Assembly (NCBI GenBank): GCA_018697205.1
Contig: JABHTG010000057.1
Coordinates: 160,792 to 224,791, forward strand
Reading direction: 5' to 3'
DNA: 64,000 bases
Source of the DNA: Nitrospina sp.
Lineage (GTDB): Bacteria > Nitrospinota > Nitrospinia > Nitrospinales > VA-1
Shown: piece after piece, positions 17,848 to 27,556 of the stretch
How the letters are laid out: every line of letters starts with the position of its first letter
Position numbering within the stretch: position 1 is the stretch's first letter
Translations under genes and position numbers: made by a program
Notes under the pieces: generated by a model
Told to the model about the DNA's origin: nothing
Database searches by the model: none
What the model saw: the letters and a program-made list of their open reading frames with translations, nothing else

Positions 17848-18258
17848 ATGAACTCTTCTAATCGCATTTTTTATCTTTCTATAATCATCTTTATTTTTTT
17901 AATTATAGGCCAATGCTCATCCGAGAATAGTGCCGAATTAGTTAAGGAAGGAGAAATGTATAGTCAAAAAGGAAATTACGGCAAATCATTTGATGCTTTT
18001 TTTAAAGCAGCGGAGTTGGACCCAAAAAATGTGACTGCCCTTTATGGACTTGGTGGAATTTATAATTACCGAAACGAGCATGAAAAAGCAGCCCAAGCTT
18101 TTAAAACAGTAATCAAATTGGACCCCACTCATTTTAATGCTCGATATAGTTTGGGGTTTACCTATGAGAAGCTCGGGAAACCTGGGTTAGCAAAAATAGA
18201 ATTCGATCGCTACCAGAGTTTGAAGAAAAGATTTGAATCTATGATTACGAAGGAATAG
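17848..18258 (+). CDS. Small TPR lipoprotein
   Basis: 136 residues. A signal peptide ends in a lipobox (LIIGQC, Cys23), so the mature protein is a membrane-anchored lipoprotein. Residues 30-115 form two to three TPR units (GNYGKSFDAFFKAAELDP and HEKAAQAFKTVIKLDP are good examples). The next lipoprotein gene starts 5 bp downstream, so the two are very likely co-transcribed and may act together in the periplasm. Confidence 0.82.
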   Translation: MNSSNRIFYLSIIIFIFLIIGQCSSENSAELVKEGEMYSQKGNYGKSFDAFFKAAELDPKNVTALYGLGGIYNYRNEHEKAAQAFKTVIKLDPTHFNARYSLGFTYEKLGKPGLAKIEFDRYQSLKKRFESMITKE

Positions 18259-18263
18259 TTGCC

Positions 18264-19229
18264 TTGAAAACCCTACTTGCCTTTATACTACTCACTTTAA
18301 TTTTTATTTCAGCATGTAGTTCAGGCATAAGCAAACATCAGAAGCGCTCTAAAAAATACTCCTCACAAGTTAAAGAAAACAGCTTACAACTTCAGCCCCA
18401 TACTAAATTAGATAAAAGAAAGCCAAAAAAATATAGAAAGCATAAAAAACGAACTAAAAAACATAAAAGGCAATTTAAAAAATATAAGAGACAATCTAAA
18501 AAATATAAGGAACAAAGCAAAAAATTTCCTTTATTTTCTAGCTCTGGTCCGATGCTATTACCAACTGTAATTCATAAAGTTGATAGCACCCTAATGGTTT
18601 TAATTAATCCATTAGTGGACAAAACCTACCAATCAAAATCGCAACAACGTAATTTGGAATCTCCTATTGATTTATCAATTAACCAAAAGAAGATGCATAT
18701 TTTTTATATTGACCACACTGAAGTTACGACTGACCAATACAAAAAAACACACCCATCTCACAATCCAATCTCCATTAATGGGGAAATTTGTCTACTCTGC
18801 CCTGCGATGAGCGTTGATTGGATTAGCGCAAAAAAACATTGCCAAACCGTAGGGAAGCGTTTGCCAACAGAAGCTGAGTGGGAATTGGCGGCGTTAGGCT
18901 CACCTTGGAATAAGGGTATCAAGAAATTTGCCAATCTTATTGGAGATAATGACGGATTTTCCGCAGTCGCTCCGGTAGGGTCTTTTCCTGCAGGGGCCGG
19001 ATCGTATGGGGTACTAGATATGATTGGCAACGTATGGGAATGGGTAGATACCCCCCATTCTCCTCTTCCGAAAAAATCAAAACTTCATGAAAACAAAAAT
19101 TATAAAATTGTCAAAGGAGGTGGTTGGACAAGCCCATCTAGTTTTGCATCTATCGACTATCGAAATATTGTAGCTCGCGACATTAAAAATCCAACCTTTG
19201 GCTTTCGTTGCGCCAAGTCGCCAAGCTAG
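18264..19229 (+). CDS. Lipoprotein with formylglycine-generating-enzyme-like (SUMF1) domain
   Basis: 321 residues starting at a TTG. A lipobox (ISAC, Cys18) ends the signal peptide. A very basic linker of repeated K-x-x-K-x-Y/H units (about 27-90) follows, then a SUMF1/FGE-fold domain (about 150-320). The domain shows the substrate-fold landmarks IDHTEVTTDQYK, RLPTEAEWE, GNVWEWV, VKGGGW and FGFRCA. The position near the end of the fold where true FGE has its catalytic cysteines reads SFASIDYRN, without Cys. It is therefore probably a binding or structural member, not a sulfatase activator. It follows the TPR lipoprotein gene closely. Confidence 0.83.
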   Translation: MKTLLAFILLTLIFISACSSGISKHQKRSKKYSSQVKENSLQLQPHTKLDKRKPKKYRKHKKRTKKHKRQFKKYKRQSKKYKEQSKKFPLFSSSGPMLLPTVIHKVDSTLMVLINPLVDKTYQSKSQQRNLESPIDLSINQKKMHIFYIDHTEVTTDQYKKTHPSHNPISINGEICLLCPAMSVDWISAKKHCQTVGKRLPTEAEWELAALGSPWNKGIKKFANLIGDNDGFSAVAPVGSFPAGAGSYGVLDMIGNVWEWVDTPHSPLPKKSKLHENKNYKIVKGGGWTSPSSFASIDYRNIVARDIKNPTFGFRCAKSPS

Positions 19230-19256
19230 CTTAGTGCCATACGCTAAGGATTAAGA

Positions 19257-22200
19257 TTATGAGCAGCCAGAAGTGGCCCCACAAGTTTGACATTTGAGGC
19301 AGGTGCCGTTTCGAACAAGAGTAAGTTGCCCACAATCTGCACAGGGATCTCCCTCATAACCCTTTAGTTTAGCTATTGCTGCCGTGGAAACCAGTTTTCG
19401 AGCAGCGACAGCCTGCCCTCCTCCATTTCCATTACCTCGGACCGGAATTACCTCGACAGGCTTAGTAGAGTGCCCTTTGTTTCCACTTACTTTGACATTT
19501 AAGCCCGGAGTAGCTCTAGGCTCATTCTTCTCTTGTTTTACTTTGGTTATCTCCGACAGCTCCTTAAAGTTTTGATTAGCTGTTTCATCAGGCTCTGACT
19601 CATCGTTCTTACCAATGGCATCTGCCCGAAGGTCATCCGGAGTCACCTGAGCCAGGTCAGTTCGATCAAGGTAATGAATAGCCAAGTCTCTAAATATGTA
19701 GTCGATGGTGGATGTAGCCATAGTGATACGTTCGTTACCCGTGACTATCCCATTTGGCTCAAATCTAGTGAACACGAAGGCATCAACAAACTCTTCAAGA
19801 GGAACACCATGTTGTAATCCTAGGGAAATGGCAATAGCAAAACAGTTCATTAGGCTGCGATAGGCAGCGCCTTCTTTATGCATATCAATAAATATTTCGC
19901 CCAGCGTCCCATCCGAGTACTGACCTGTTCGCAGATAAACTTTATGTCCACCAATAACTGCTTTCTGGGTATAGCCCGCTCGTCGATGAGGCAGTGTTTT
20001 ACGTTTTTTCTCACGCACGATTTCAATTATTTTCTTAGCAATTTTAAGAGGCTGCTTTTCCTCAACATCCTCAACTTTAAGCATCTTAAAATCATCACTA
20101 ACAGTATTATTAAGTGGTTGACTTAGTTTTGATCCATCTCTGTATACTGCAGTGCCTTTCAACATAAGTTTCCAGCAAAGCGTATGAGCTTTTTCCATAT
20201 CTTCAAGAGTTGCTTCGTTGGGCATATTGATTGTCTTTGAAATAGCACCTGAGAGAAATGGTTGTGCTGCAGCCATCATATGAATATGAGCTTCTGACTT
20301 AATAAAACGCTTCCCATACTTACCGCAAGTATTAGCACAATCAAAAATTGAGTAATGCTCACCTTTAAGATGAGGTGAGTTCTCTAATGTCATGGTACCG
20401 CAAATAATATTGTTTGCCTCTTCAATATTTTGATCTGAAAAACCAAGATGGTTTAGCATATTAAAGTCGAAGGAATCGAGTTCTTCGTTACAAATACCTA
20501 AAGTCTCCTTACAAAAAGACTCACCCAAAACAAATTTATTGAAGGCAAAAGTAATATCGAATACTTTAGGCAGCTCATCTTCAATTTTAGCTAGAACATC
20601 TTCTGTAAAACCCTTAGCCTTTAGAGTATCAAGATTAATGTGTGGCGCTCCATTCAAACTGGCTGTCCCAACGCAATAATCTATTATCGATCGTATTTCG
20701 TCAGACTCGTAGCCTAGTCGCCGAAGGGCCGAGGGTACTGACTGATTAATGATTTTAAAATACCCCCCACCTGCAAGTTTTTTATATTTAACTAAAGCGT
20801 AGTCTGGCTCAATACCCGTAGTATCACAGTCCATCAACAAACCAATAGTTCCAGTAGGGGCAATACAAGTAGTTTGCGCATTACGAAAACCAAATCTTTC
20901 ACCCAGAGTTAAGGCGTCACCCCATGCCTTTTTAGCTGCCACCACAAGACTATTAGGGCAGTGTTCCGCAGAAACTCCTTGAGGGAAAATAGATAACCCT
21001 TCGTACTCAGTTTGGTCAGAATTTAATAAAGCTCTTTGATGATTACGCATAACACGCATCATATGTTTCTTGTTTTTTTCATACTGGGAGAAAGGCCCAT
21101 GTTCTGAAGCCATTTCGGCTGACGCTGCATAGGATGAACCAGTTAACAGCGCTGTGAGCGCACCAGTTATGGCTCGACTTTGCTCCGAGTCATAAGGAAT
21201 CCCCATTATCATCAATAGCGCACCCAGATTGGCATACCCTAATCCTAACGTGCGATACTCATAGCTTTTACGTGCAATCTCAGAGTTAGGGAATTGTGCC
21301 ATGGCCACTGAGATCTCGAGTGTTAGTGTCCACACACGGCAAGCATGCCGAAAGCTGTCCACATCAAAAACTCCCGTCTTAGCATCATAAAATTTCATCA
21401 AATTAATGGATGCGAGATTACAAGCCGTGTCATTCAGAAACATATATTCTGAACAAGGATTAGACGCATGAATACGATCCTCTTCAGGGCAGGTATGCCA
21501 CTCGTTAATAGTTGTATCGAACTGTAACCCTGGATCAGCACTGGCCCAAGCGGCTGTATTTATAGACTGCCAAAGTTCACGGGCTTTTAAACGACGAATG
21601 GCTTTCCCATTGGTACGTTGACGAAGCTCCCAATCACCATCACCTTCCACAGCACGCAAGAAATCATTAGTCAAGCGAATAGAATTATTGCTATTTTGAC
21701 CAGAAACGGTGCCATAAGCTTCAGAGTTCCAATTAGTGTCATACTCTTCAAACTCAAATTCCTTAATCCCCTGCTGAGCCAGTTGAATTACTCGATAAAT
21801 ATAGTTTTCAGGAATAAAATCTTCTATAGCCTTTCTCACCGCTTTCTTAAGTTTGATATTTTCCTTAACATCAAAACGAACATCTTTTTTCTCCCCCTCA
21901 TCCCAACATGCAAGAAAAACTTCCTTCAGACGCCGCTTTAGGATGCGACTACCTGTTACTATTGAAGCTACTTTACGTTCTTCCTTAGCTTTCCAATTAA
22001 TAAATTCTTCAATATCAGGGTGGTCAATATCAAGGGTTACCATCTTAGCAGCACGCCTTGTTGTTCCTCCAGATTTTATCGCTCCTGCTGCGCGATCGCC
22101 AATTTTAAGAAAACTCATAAGGCCTGATGACTTGCCACCGCCAGAGAGGGATTCTCCTTCACCACGAAGCTTAGAAAAATTGGTTCCGGTACCCGAACCA

Positions 22201-22889
22201 AATTTAAACAGCCGTGCCTCCTGTTGCCAAAGATCCATAATGCCACCACTACCGACCAAGTCATCCTTGACAGAAAGGATGAAGCAAGCATGAGGTTGAG
22301 GTCGTTCGTAGGCATTTTTTGATTTTTCAACCTGACCAGTTTCATCGTTGAAAAAATAATGGCCCTGGGCTGGTCCTTCGATACCATATGCCCAATTGAG
22401 ACCTGTATTAAACCATTGAGGGGAGTTTGGAGCGGCCATCTGGCTTGATAGCATGTAACACATTTCTTGATAATAGTTGCGCGCCTGATCTTCGTTTGCG
22501 AAGCTTTGGTTCTTCCAACCCCAATAGGTCCAACAACCCGCTAATCTATGAAATACTTGACGTGAATCTTCTTCGCCTCTCATTCGTTCTGACTCTGGAA
22601 GTTTGGATAATGCTTCCGCATCTCCTTCGGATGGGCAAAGCCACTCGGGAACTCCCTCTTCTATTTTTTTCTTGAGCCTAGCGGGAACACCTGCTTTTCT
22701 AAAATACTTTTGGGATATAATATCTACAGCCACTTGTGACCAGGAGGATGGCACTAACACTCGCTCTGCTTGGGAAACAACAGAACCATCAGCATTAGTG
22801 ATTTTTGAAGCTCTTTCTACAAACTCTATTTCGCTATAGGGATCGTCCTGATCTTCCGCAAACTTAGTAAACACTCGATCTATATGCAC
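19257..22889 (-). CDS. nrdJ: Adenosylcobalamin-dependent (class II) ribonucleoside-diphosphate reductase
   Basis: 1210 residues, typical of the long NrdJ type. It reduces ribonucleotides to deoxyribonucleotides using a radical made from coenzyme B12. Landmarks are the substrate-binding [15 protein letters not shown], the active-site NPCSEY with its reductant cysteine, and [19 protein letters not shown]. The end carries the Cys-rich tail of the type, with CADCG and [14 protein letters not shown]. The start is a GTG at 22889 with a strong GGAGG site. No nrdAB or nrdD gene is in the window. An NrdR-type box lies in its promoter (see that entry). It is convergent with the SUMF1-like gene, 27 bp away. 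Confidence 0.96.
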   Translation of the reverse strand: MHIDRVFTKFAEDQDDPYSEIEFVERASKITNADGSVVSQAERVLVPSSWSQVAVDIISQKYFRKAGVPARLKKKIEEGVPEWLCPSEGDAEALSKLPESERMRGEEDSRQVFHRLAGCWTYWGWKNQSFANEDQARNYYQEMCYMLSSQMAAPNSPQWFNTGLNWAYGIEGPAQGHYFFNDETGQVEKSKNAYERPQPHACFILSVKDDLVGSGGIMDLWQQEARLFKFGSGTGTNFSKLRGEGESLSGGGKSSGLMSFLKIGDRAAGAIKSGGTTRRAAKMVTLDIDHPDIEEFINWKAKEERKVASIVTGSRILKRRLKEVFLACWDEGEKKDVRFDVKENIKLKKAVRKAIEDFIPENYIYRVIQLAQQGIKEFEFEEYDTNWNSEAYGTVSGQNSNNSIRLTNDFLRAVEGDGDWELRQRTNGKAIRRLKARELWQSINTAAWASADPGLQFDTTINEWHTCPEEDRIHASNPCSEYMFLNDTACNLASINLMKFYDAKTGVFDVDSFRHACRVWTLTLEISVAMAQFPNSEIARKSYEYRTLGLGYANLGALLMIMGIPYDSEQSRAITGALTALLTGSSYAASAEMASEHGPFSQYEKNKKHMMRVMRNHQRALLNSDQTEYEGLSIFPQGVSAEHCPNSLVVAAKKAWGDALTLGERFGFRNAQTTCIAPTGTIGLLMDCDTTGIEPDYALVKYKKLAGGGYFKIINQSVPSALRRLGYESDEIRSIIDYCVGTASLNGAPHINLDTLKAKGFTEDVLAKIEDELPKVFDITFAFNKFVLGESFCKETLGICNEELDSFDFNMLNHLGFSDQNIEEANNIICGTMTLENSPHLKGEHYSIFDCANTCGKYGKRFIKSEAHIHMMAAAQPFLSGAISKTINMPNEATLEDMEKAHTLCWKLMLKGTAVYRDGSKLSQPLNNTVSDDFKMLKVEDVEEKQPLKIAKKIIEIVREKKRKTLPHRRAGYTQKAVIGGHKVYLRTGQYSDGTLGEIFIDMHKEGAAYRSLMNCFAIAISLGLQHGVPLEEFVDAFVFTRFEPNGIVTGNERITMATSTIDYIFRDLAIHYLDRTDLAQVTPDDLRADAIGKNDESEPDETANQNFKELSEITKVKQEKNEPRATPGLNVKVSGNKGHSTKPVEVIPVRGNGNGGGQAVAARKLVSTAAIAKLKGYEGDPCADCGQLTLVRNGTCLKCQTCGATSGCS

Positions 22890-22998
22890 ACAAACCTCCG
22901 CTACAATTCAAAAACTTAAAAAAATTCAGGACACACTGGATACAGGTTTTTGTGATGTCGATTAGGGCTCTCAACATCTATATCTAGTGTCAGGTAAC

Positions 22999-23027
22999 AA
23001 AATATATACAATATATTGGGTTGTCAA
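22999..23027 (-). promoter_or_regulatory. nrdJ promoter with embedded NrdR-type box
   Basis: On the minus strand TTGACA (plus 23022-23027) is followed after 17 bp by TATTTT (plus 22999-23004). Within the spacer lies the perfect palindrome CAATATATTG (23009-23018), which fits the core of the NrdR consensus CWATATWTWG. A second, weaker AT-rich half-match adjoins it. NrdR represses ribonucleotide reductase genes, and a box between -35 and -10 would block RNA polymerase. The leader to the GTG start is about 100 bp. Confidence 0.6.
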
Positions 23028-23417
23028 ACAAAAACCGACCCCATCCTCTACTTTTTTTAATTTATTGATATTTAATGACTTAAACTGTTTTTTTTAGGTC
23101 ATTTTTAAGCATATAATCTAACATTCTCAACCCCCAGTGATTATAGGCTTCCAGAGACTTATTCATGAAATAAAGCCTTTAATTGAGGGTGTTCGTGCCT
23201 ACCCAAATCGCTCATTTTATGTTGGATAATCAAAATTTGATGAATCTGAGGAAGTTTTTCGCAATCATATATGATAAGCGTTGGTACATTTTCTGGGTTA
23301 AAAAAGATGAATTATTCAAAAAAAACCATTTAAAAAAAATCAAATAGACTAATTCAAAGGCTTAAATTTGTTAAACATGAGAATTGAGACTCTGGAAATA
23401 CATCACCTGGAGGGAAA
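23028..23417. other. Gene-poor upstream region, possible decayed coding remnant
   Basis: Between the nrdJ promoter and msrAB there is no intact gene. From about 23143 a plus-strand frame reads protein-like for 30 codons (GFQRLIHEIKPLIEGV, then YPNRSFYVG). It then hits a stop and continues in the same frame as KFDESEEVFRNH before further stops. This could be an old gene fragment or chance; I cannot identify it. The msrAB ribosome binding site (GGAGG at about 23410) is the only other clear signal. Confidence 0.3.
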
Positions 23418-24563
23418 ATGAAAAATTATTATATTAATATTTTTAGTATATTGACCGTTTTGGCAGGTGTACTTTTTGTAACAATCAACGGGTCTAGCGA
23501 GTCTGGGAATAAAAATAAATCTTCTTCACCACACCCAGAATTGAAAAAAGCAACCTTCGCAGGTGGGTGCTTCTGGTGTATGGAACCGCCATTTGAAAAA
23601 CTTCCGGGTGTCTCAAAGGTCATCTCTGGATACACCGGAGGTAAAAAAGAAAACCCCAGTTATAAAGAAGTTGCAACCGGCTCAACAAACCATGCAGAAG
23701 CCATAGAGATCCATTATGACTCTTCAATCATTTCCTATAATAATTTACTGGAAGTATTGTGGAGGAATATTGATCCTACTGATGGAGGCGGGCAATTCGT
23801 GGATCGGGGAAAGCAATATAGACCCGCCATCTTCTATCATAATAAGGATCAAAAAAAACGAGCAGAAAAATCTAGAGACAAGCTTGAAAAAAGCAAGCGC
23901 TTTAAAAATAAGATAGCGGCAACGATTATTAAGGCAACCACATTTTATGCCGCCGAAGAATATCATCAAGATTTCTACAAAAAGAGCACAGTTCGTTACA
24001 AAATATACCGAATGGGATCGGGAAGAGACCAATTTTTGAAAAAATATTGGGGCGAAAGTCTTGAGTATAAGGTGACAACAGCCTCAAAAAAAGAAAATGC
24101 TGGCAACAAGCAATCTCTTGATACTAAGTTTATAAAACCACCTAAAAATGAATTGAAAAAACGACTGACCTCTCTTCAATATCGAGTCACGCAGGAAAAT
24201 GGGACTGAGCCCCATTATATAAACGATTACTGGAACAATAAAAAACAAGGCATTTATGTGGATATTGTTTCCGGAGAACCACTTTTCAGTTCTCAGGACA
24301 AATTTAAATCTGGTACTGGTTGGCCGTCTTTCACCAAGCCTCTTGTATCTAATAATATTACTACCAAAAAAGATAATACCTTAGGTATGGGCCGTACAGA
24401 AGTTAAATCAAGAAATGCCGATTCCCACTTAGGTCACTTATTTAAAGATGGGCCCAAACCAACAGGGCTTAGGTATTGCATCAATTCTGCTTCACTAAGG
24501 TTTATACCTAAAGAAAGTCTTGCCGATGAGGGCTATGGAAGGTTTGCGTCAGTATTTAAATAA
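23418..24563 (+). CDS. msrAB: Exported bifunctional methionine sulfoxide reductase MsrA-MsrB
   Basis: 381 residues. An N-terminal hydrophobic segment (8-25) marks it as exported or membrane-anchored. The MsrA domain (about 44-200) has the active-site GGCFWCME with catalytic Cys51, and the MsrB domain (about 245-375) has [11 protein letters not shown] with Cys354. MsrA reduces the S-sulfoxide and MsrB the R-sulfoxide of methionine. The CxxC zinc pairs of many MsrB proteins are absent, as in the zinc-free subtype. There is no thioredoxin-like domain at the N-terminus, unlike Neisseria PilB, so reducing power must come from another protein. A GGAGG site precedes the ATG. Confidence 0.94.
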   Translation: MKNYYINIFSILTVLAGVLFVTINGSSESGNKNKSSSPHPELKKATFAGGCFWCMEPPFEKLPGVSKVISGYTGGKKENPSYKEVATGSTNHAEAIEIHYDSSIISYNNLLEVLWRNIDPTDGGGQFVDRGKQYRPAIFYHNKDQKKRAEKSRDKLEKSKRFKNKIAATIIKATTFYAAEEYHQDFYKKSTVRYKIYRMGSGRDQFLKKYWGESLEYKVTTASKKENAGNKQSLDTKFIKPPKNELKKRLTSLQYRVTQENGTEPHYINDYWNNKKQGIYVDIVSGEPLFSSQDKFKSGTGWPSFTKPLVSNNITTKKDNTLGMGRTEVKSRNADSHLGHLFKDGPKPTGLRYCINSASLRFIPKESLADEGYGRFASVFK

Positions 24564-24680
24564 GTTCAAATAAATGAACCCCTTTTGTACTTATATAATG
24601 TAATATCATAGGCAATTAAGGCTCAGTTCTATGCATTCGTTTAAGTTAACCAGAATTTAAAAAATAAGAAGGTATTTCTT

Positions 24681-25289
24681 ATGGCTAATCATGGGTCAGA
24701 AGGTGAACACACTTTGCAGGAAAGATTTGGAACCAAGCAAAGTGCTTCCGCCTTTTACGATAAACAAATGTTAAACCACTTAAATTCTTCTATGCGTGAT
24801 TTTATCTCTAAGCAGGAAATGGTTTTCATTGCGACTGCGGACTCTAAAGGCGAGTGCGATTGCTCTTTTCGTGCAGGTAAGTCAGGCTTTGTAAGAGTAC
24901 TTAGTGACAAAACTCTTGCCTGCCCTGAATATAGAGGTAATGGCGTCATGGCCAGTTTAGGCAATATACTTGAAAATCAAAATATCGGGATGACCTTTAT
25001 AGATTTTTTTGAAAACACCATAGGATTGCACGTAAATGGGACGGCTCAAGTCATTGAACATGAAGAATTCCTTAAAACTATAAAACAAGAGAAAGAAATA
25101 GGGCATGCAGTTCAAGAGAACGAGGAGAAAATTCCTGAGCGTTGGATTTTTATCACCGTAAAGGAAGCCTACATTCACTGTTCAAAACATATTCCTCTTC
25201 TTAAAAAACTTGATAAAGAAATACACTGGGGGACAGACAAGGAAGTCTATAAAGGGGGGGACTTTTTTAAAGCAAAAAAAACCGACTGA
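24681..25289 (+). CDS. Pyridoxamine-5'-phosphate-oxidase-fold (PPOX) flavoprotein
   Basis: 202 residues with a split-barrel FMN-binding fold: MVFIATADSKGECDCSFRAG, LACPEYRGNGVMASLGNILENQNIGMTF, then LHVNGTAQVIE. The pattern matches the PPOX family annotated pyridoxamine 5'-phosphate oxidase family protein, whose members are often FMN- or F420-dependent oxidoreductases and not true PdxH. The C-terminal part (ITVKEAYIHCSKHIP) is also typical. An AAGG site lies ahead of the ATG. The precise substrate is unknown. It follows msrAB on the same strand after a 117-bp gap. Confidence 0.82.
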   Translation: MANHGSEGEHTLQERFGTKQSASAFYDKQMLNHLNSSMRDFISKQEMVFIATADSKGECDCSFRAGKSGFVRVLSDKTLACPEYRGNGVMASLGNILENQNIGMTFIDFFENTIGLHVNGTAQVIEHEEFLKTIKQEKEIGHAVQENEEKIPERWIFITVKEAYIHCSKHIPLLKKLDKEIHWGTDKEVYKGGDFFKAKKTD

Positions 25290-25398
25290 CATTAACTTCT
25301 CATTAAAAAACTACCCAATGCAGTTTTATGCAAAGTCTTTTTCAAAACCTCCAAAACTTTTAAACAAAAAAAGGTGCACAAGAAAATATAAAGCGCGT

Positions 25399-26136
25399 CT
25401 AGTCAAAAGGTGGCTCGGATTTCCTTTTTATATCTTTCTTTGTTAGGTTCATCCTTCCCTCAATAAACCTGAATTTGTTTTCCGCGATTTTCATAGTTTG
25501 CTGATTATTAGTTTTTTGCGACAGTTTTTTAACAATCGCAATTTCCTCAATAGCCTTTTCCCAATTTTTCATTCGTTCATATACACTAATTAAATTTAAA
25601 TGTGCCTGCAAATGTTCTGGGTTAAATTCTATCACCTTAATGTAATGTTCCGCTGTTTTTGGGATATCTTGAAGGTACCAGTATTCCAATGCAATTTTAA
25701 AATGGATTGTCGGGTCATTAATTCTTGTTTCTGCAACTTTAAGATATTGCTCCAAAGCAAGTTCATTGAGCACTGATTTATCGTAAAGCGATGCAAGGCC
25801 AAGTCGAGCCTCATCATAGGTTGGATTTATTTCAACTGCCTTGTTGTATGATGCTAGAGCTTCTTCCCTTCTATCCCATTCTTCATAAATCAAGCCTTTT
25901 TGATAATGGGCTGGCGCATAAAAAGCGTTAACTTCTAAGGCTTTGTCAAGAATATCTATTGCCTCATCATAAGCACCTGTCTCTTGTTTACTGACAGCAA
26001 GCTTTATTGACTCAGCAGGATCCTTTATTTGCTCAGAGCCTGACATTCCCACCACATTTTTTTTCTGTTCATTGCATCCAAAAAGCAATAAAAGTAGGCA
26101 CAGGAAAAAAATCTTAATTTGAAATACCTTAACCAT
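25399..26136 (-). CDS. TPR-repeat lipoprotein
   Basis: 245 residues. The signal peptide ends in a lipobox (LLFGC, Cys21), so the protein is a lipoprotein. Four to five TPR units run from about residue 45 to 200 (for example AHYQKGLIYEEWDRREEALASYNKAVEI, read in short parts, and IHFKIALEYWYLQD). The last 40 residues are basic. It resembles NlpI/PilF-type TPR lipoproteins in general form only. It is the last gene of a minus-strand run headed by an ABC exporter, with a 63-bp gap to the unknown gene upstream. Confidence 0.82.
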   Translation of the reverse strand: MVKVFQIKIFFLCLLLLLFGCNEQKKNVVGMSGSEQIKDPAESIKLAVSKQETGAYDEAIDILDKALEVNAFYAPAHYQKGLIYEEWDRREEALASYNKAVEINPTYDEARLGLASLYDKSVLNELALEQYLKVAETRINDPTIHFKIALEYWYLQDIPKTAEHYIKVIEFNPEHLQAHLNLISVYERMKNWEKAIEEIAIVKKLSQKTNNQQTMKIAENKFRFIEGRMNLTKKDIKRKSEPPFD

Positions 26137-26199
26137 TTTAAACTCTACAACAGATTGTTTTCCCGACTATAAAAAAAAAGTCTAGAAGGGCCGCTCTTA

Positions 26200-27465
26200 T
26201 TATTTTGATTTCGCTTGTTCCTTTTCCCAGTTTTTGGTTGCTTCCTCAGCATTCATAATCTGAAAACACTGCCGATTGAGCACCGGATGTAAGGAAAATA
26301 TCGGTGTATTGAATGGTACGATAGCTCGTTCTTCCCCAGGAAGGAGCTGAAGGTGCATGTTGACAAAATTAAAACTAAGACCTTCCTGCCAAGGTTCCTT
26401 TGACAACTCAGCATAGGCAGGTATTTTGTCTGATGCATGTGTTCTAGTCATTAATCCGGACCCTCCCTGCAGACCATATTCATGGAGGTCAGGGGCCCCT
26501 TGAATTAAAACGGAAACACGAGAGGAGTCAAACCATACCTTGAAGTTATTAACAACCTGCAAAAATGGACCTAGGCTCCCCATTCGTTCTAGAACAGCAC
26601 GAGGATAACTTAATTCAAGAGGATTTTCAGGTGAAGGAGCACCAACCTGATATTTACATTCTCGTTCTTTAACTTGAGATGCAGAAACAAATAAAAGGTT
26701 TGGATCTTCTAAATCTATTGGGAGCACTTGTGCATCATTGTAGCTCACGAGTTTATCCATATCATAAGCTAAGGGAAATGAGTATCCCTCCTTAGAATAA
26801 AACACACGCACTCCGGCCTCCAAAGGGTCTTCAGGTTTGCGTGTTATTTTTAGATCAAAAGGAAGCATTAAATGAAAGGCGTTGGTCCGCGAATTCATAA
26901 AGGGGGCACAAGCTCCCGGGAATTCACGGTGCACATCTTTGTTGTCCGGTTCGAACTTTCTTGGCCCACCGGTAAAATGCTGTCCTGCCTTTGCCTCTTT
27001 TGTCAGGTGATATTTCCCCTGATAGTAAGCTCCTGCTCGTTTTTGTGCGATATCTAAAATATAATCAGGCACATCGGACTGCACGATAATTAATTGCTTT
27101 TCCAGAGGCGAACCTGCTGGCCGCATAGCGTCATTATAGATATCTAATTCCGCCTGAGTTTTTCGAATATCATAATCCAACTGACGTGCAAGATCTGGGT
27201 TCGAATAACTGGTTCTTAGTTGCAACTCTTTCGCTTTATTCAATAGATCTAATTTTTGAACATAACGCTTGGGTTCAGGAGCAAATGCCTGAATAATTGC
27301 CATAAGGAGATTGAATTGCTCTTCAGGCAACAGGCCTAGTGCCTCCATATCATTTTCTTTAATGAATGTGAAAGCCAACGATCCAAAAGCCTCTTCTCGA
27401 CGAAGACTAAGCGTCAAAAGATAATTAAGGTAGCTTCGTGCTTCTTCTAAATTATAATCTGCCAT
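26200..27465 (-). CDS. Unrecognised protein of about 421 residues
   Basis: I do not recognise this protein. The first 130 residues are helical and charged (DLARQLDYDIRKTQAELDIYNDAMRP). The rest looks beta-rich, with many Pro, Phe and Gly residues (for example ACAPFMNSRTNAFHLMLPFDLKI and FVNMHLQLLPGEERA). There is no signal peptide or membrane segment. I chose the ATG at 27465; a GTG four codons earlier (27477) is also open and neither has a good ribosome binding site. It lies between an ABC exporter permease gene and a TPR lipoprotein gene on the same strand, so it may belong to that unit. Confidence 0.7.
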   Translation of the reverse strand: MADYNLEEARSYLNYLLTLSLRREEAFGSLAFTFIKENDMEALGLLPEEQFNLLMAIIQAFAPEPKRYVQKLDLLNKAKELQLRTSYSNPDLARQLDYDIRKTQAELDIYNDAMRPAGSPLEKQLIIVQSDVPDYILDIAQKRAGAYYQGKYHLTKEAKAGQHFTGGPRKFEPDNKDVHREFPGACAPFMNSRTNAFHLMLPFDLKITRKPEDPLEAGVRVFYSKEGYSFPLAYDMDKLVSYNDAQVLPIDLEDPNLLFVSASQVKERECKYQVGAPSPENPLELSYPRAVLERMGSLGPFLQVVNNFKVWFDSSRVSVLIQGAPDLHEYGLQGGSGLMTRTHASDKIPAYAELSKEPWQEGLSFNFVNMHLQLLPGEERAIVPFNTPIFSLHPVLNRQCFQIMNAEEATKNWEKEQAKSK

Positions 27466-27556
27466 CGCCAAACTCACATTCTAAAGAACTGTTAATAGAA
27501 AGCGGATTATTGAAATCCATATTTTGTTAAAATTGATAGTACAATGAGCATTATAA

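Noticed and set aside
22890..22998. B12 riboswitch ahead of nrdJ
   Set aside because: The leader is short and I see no B12-box or typical paired elements; NrdR control fits better.
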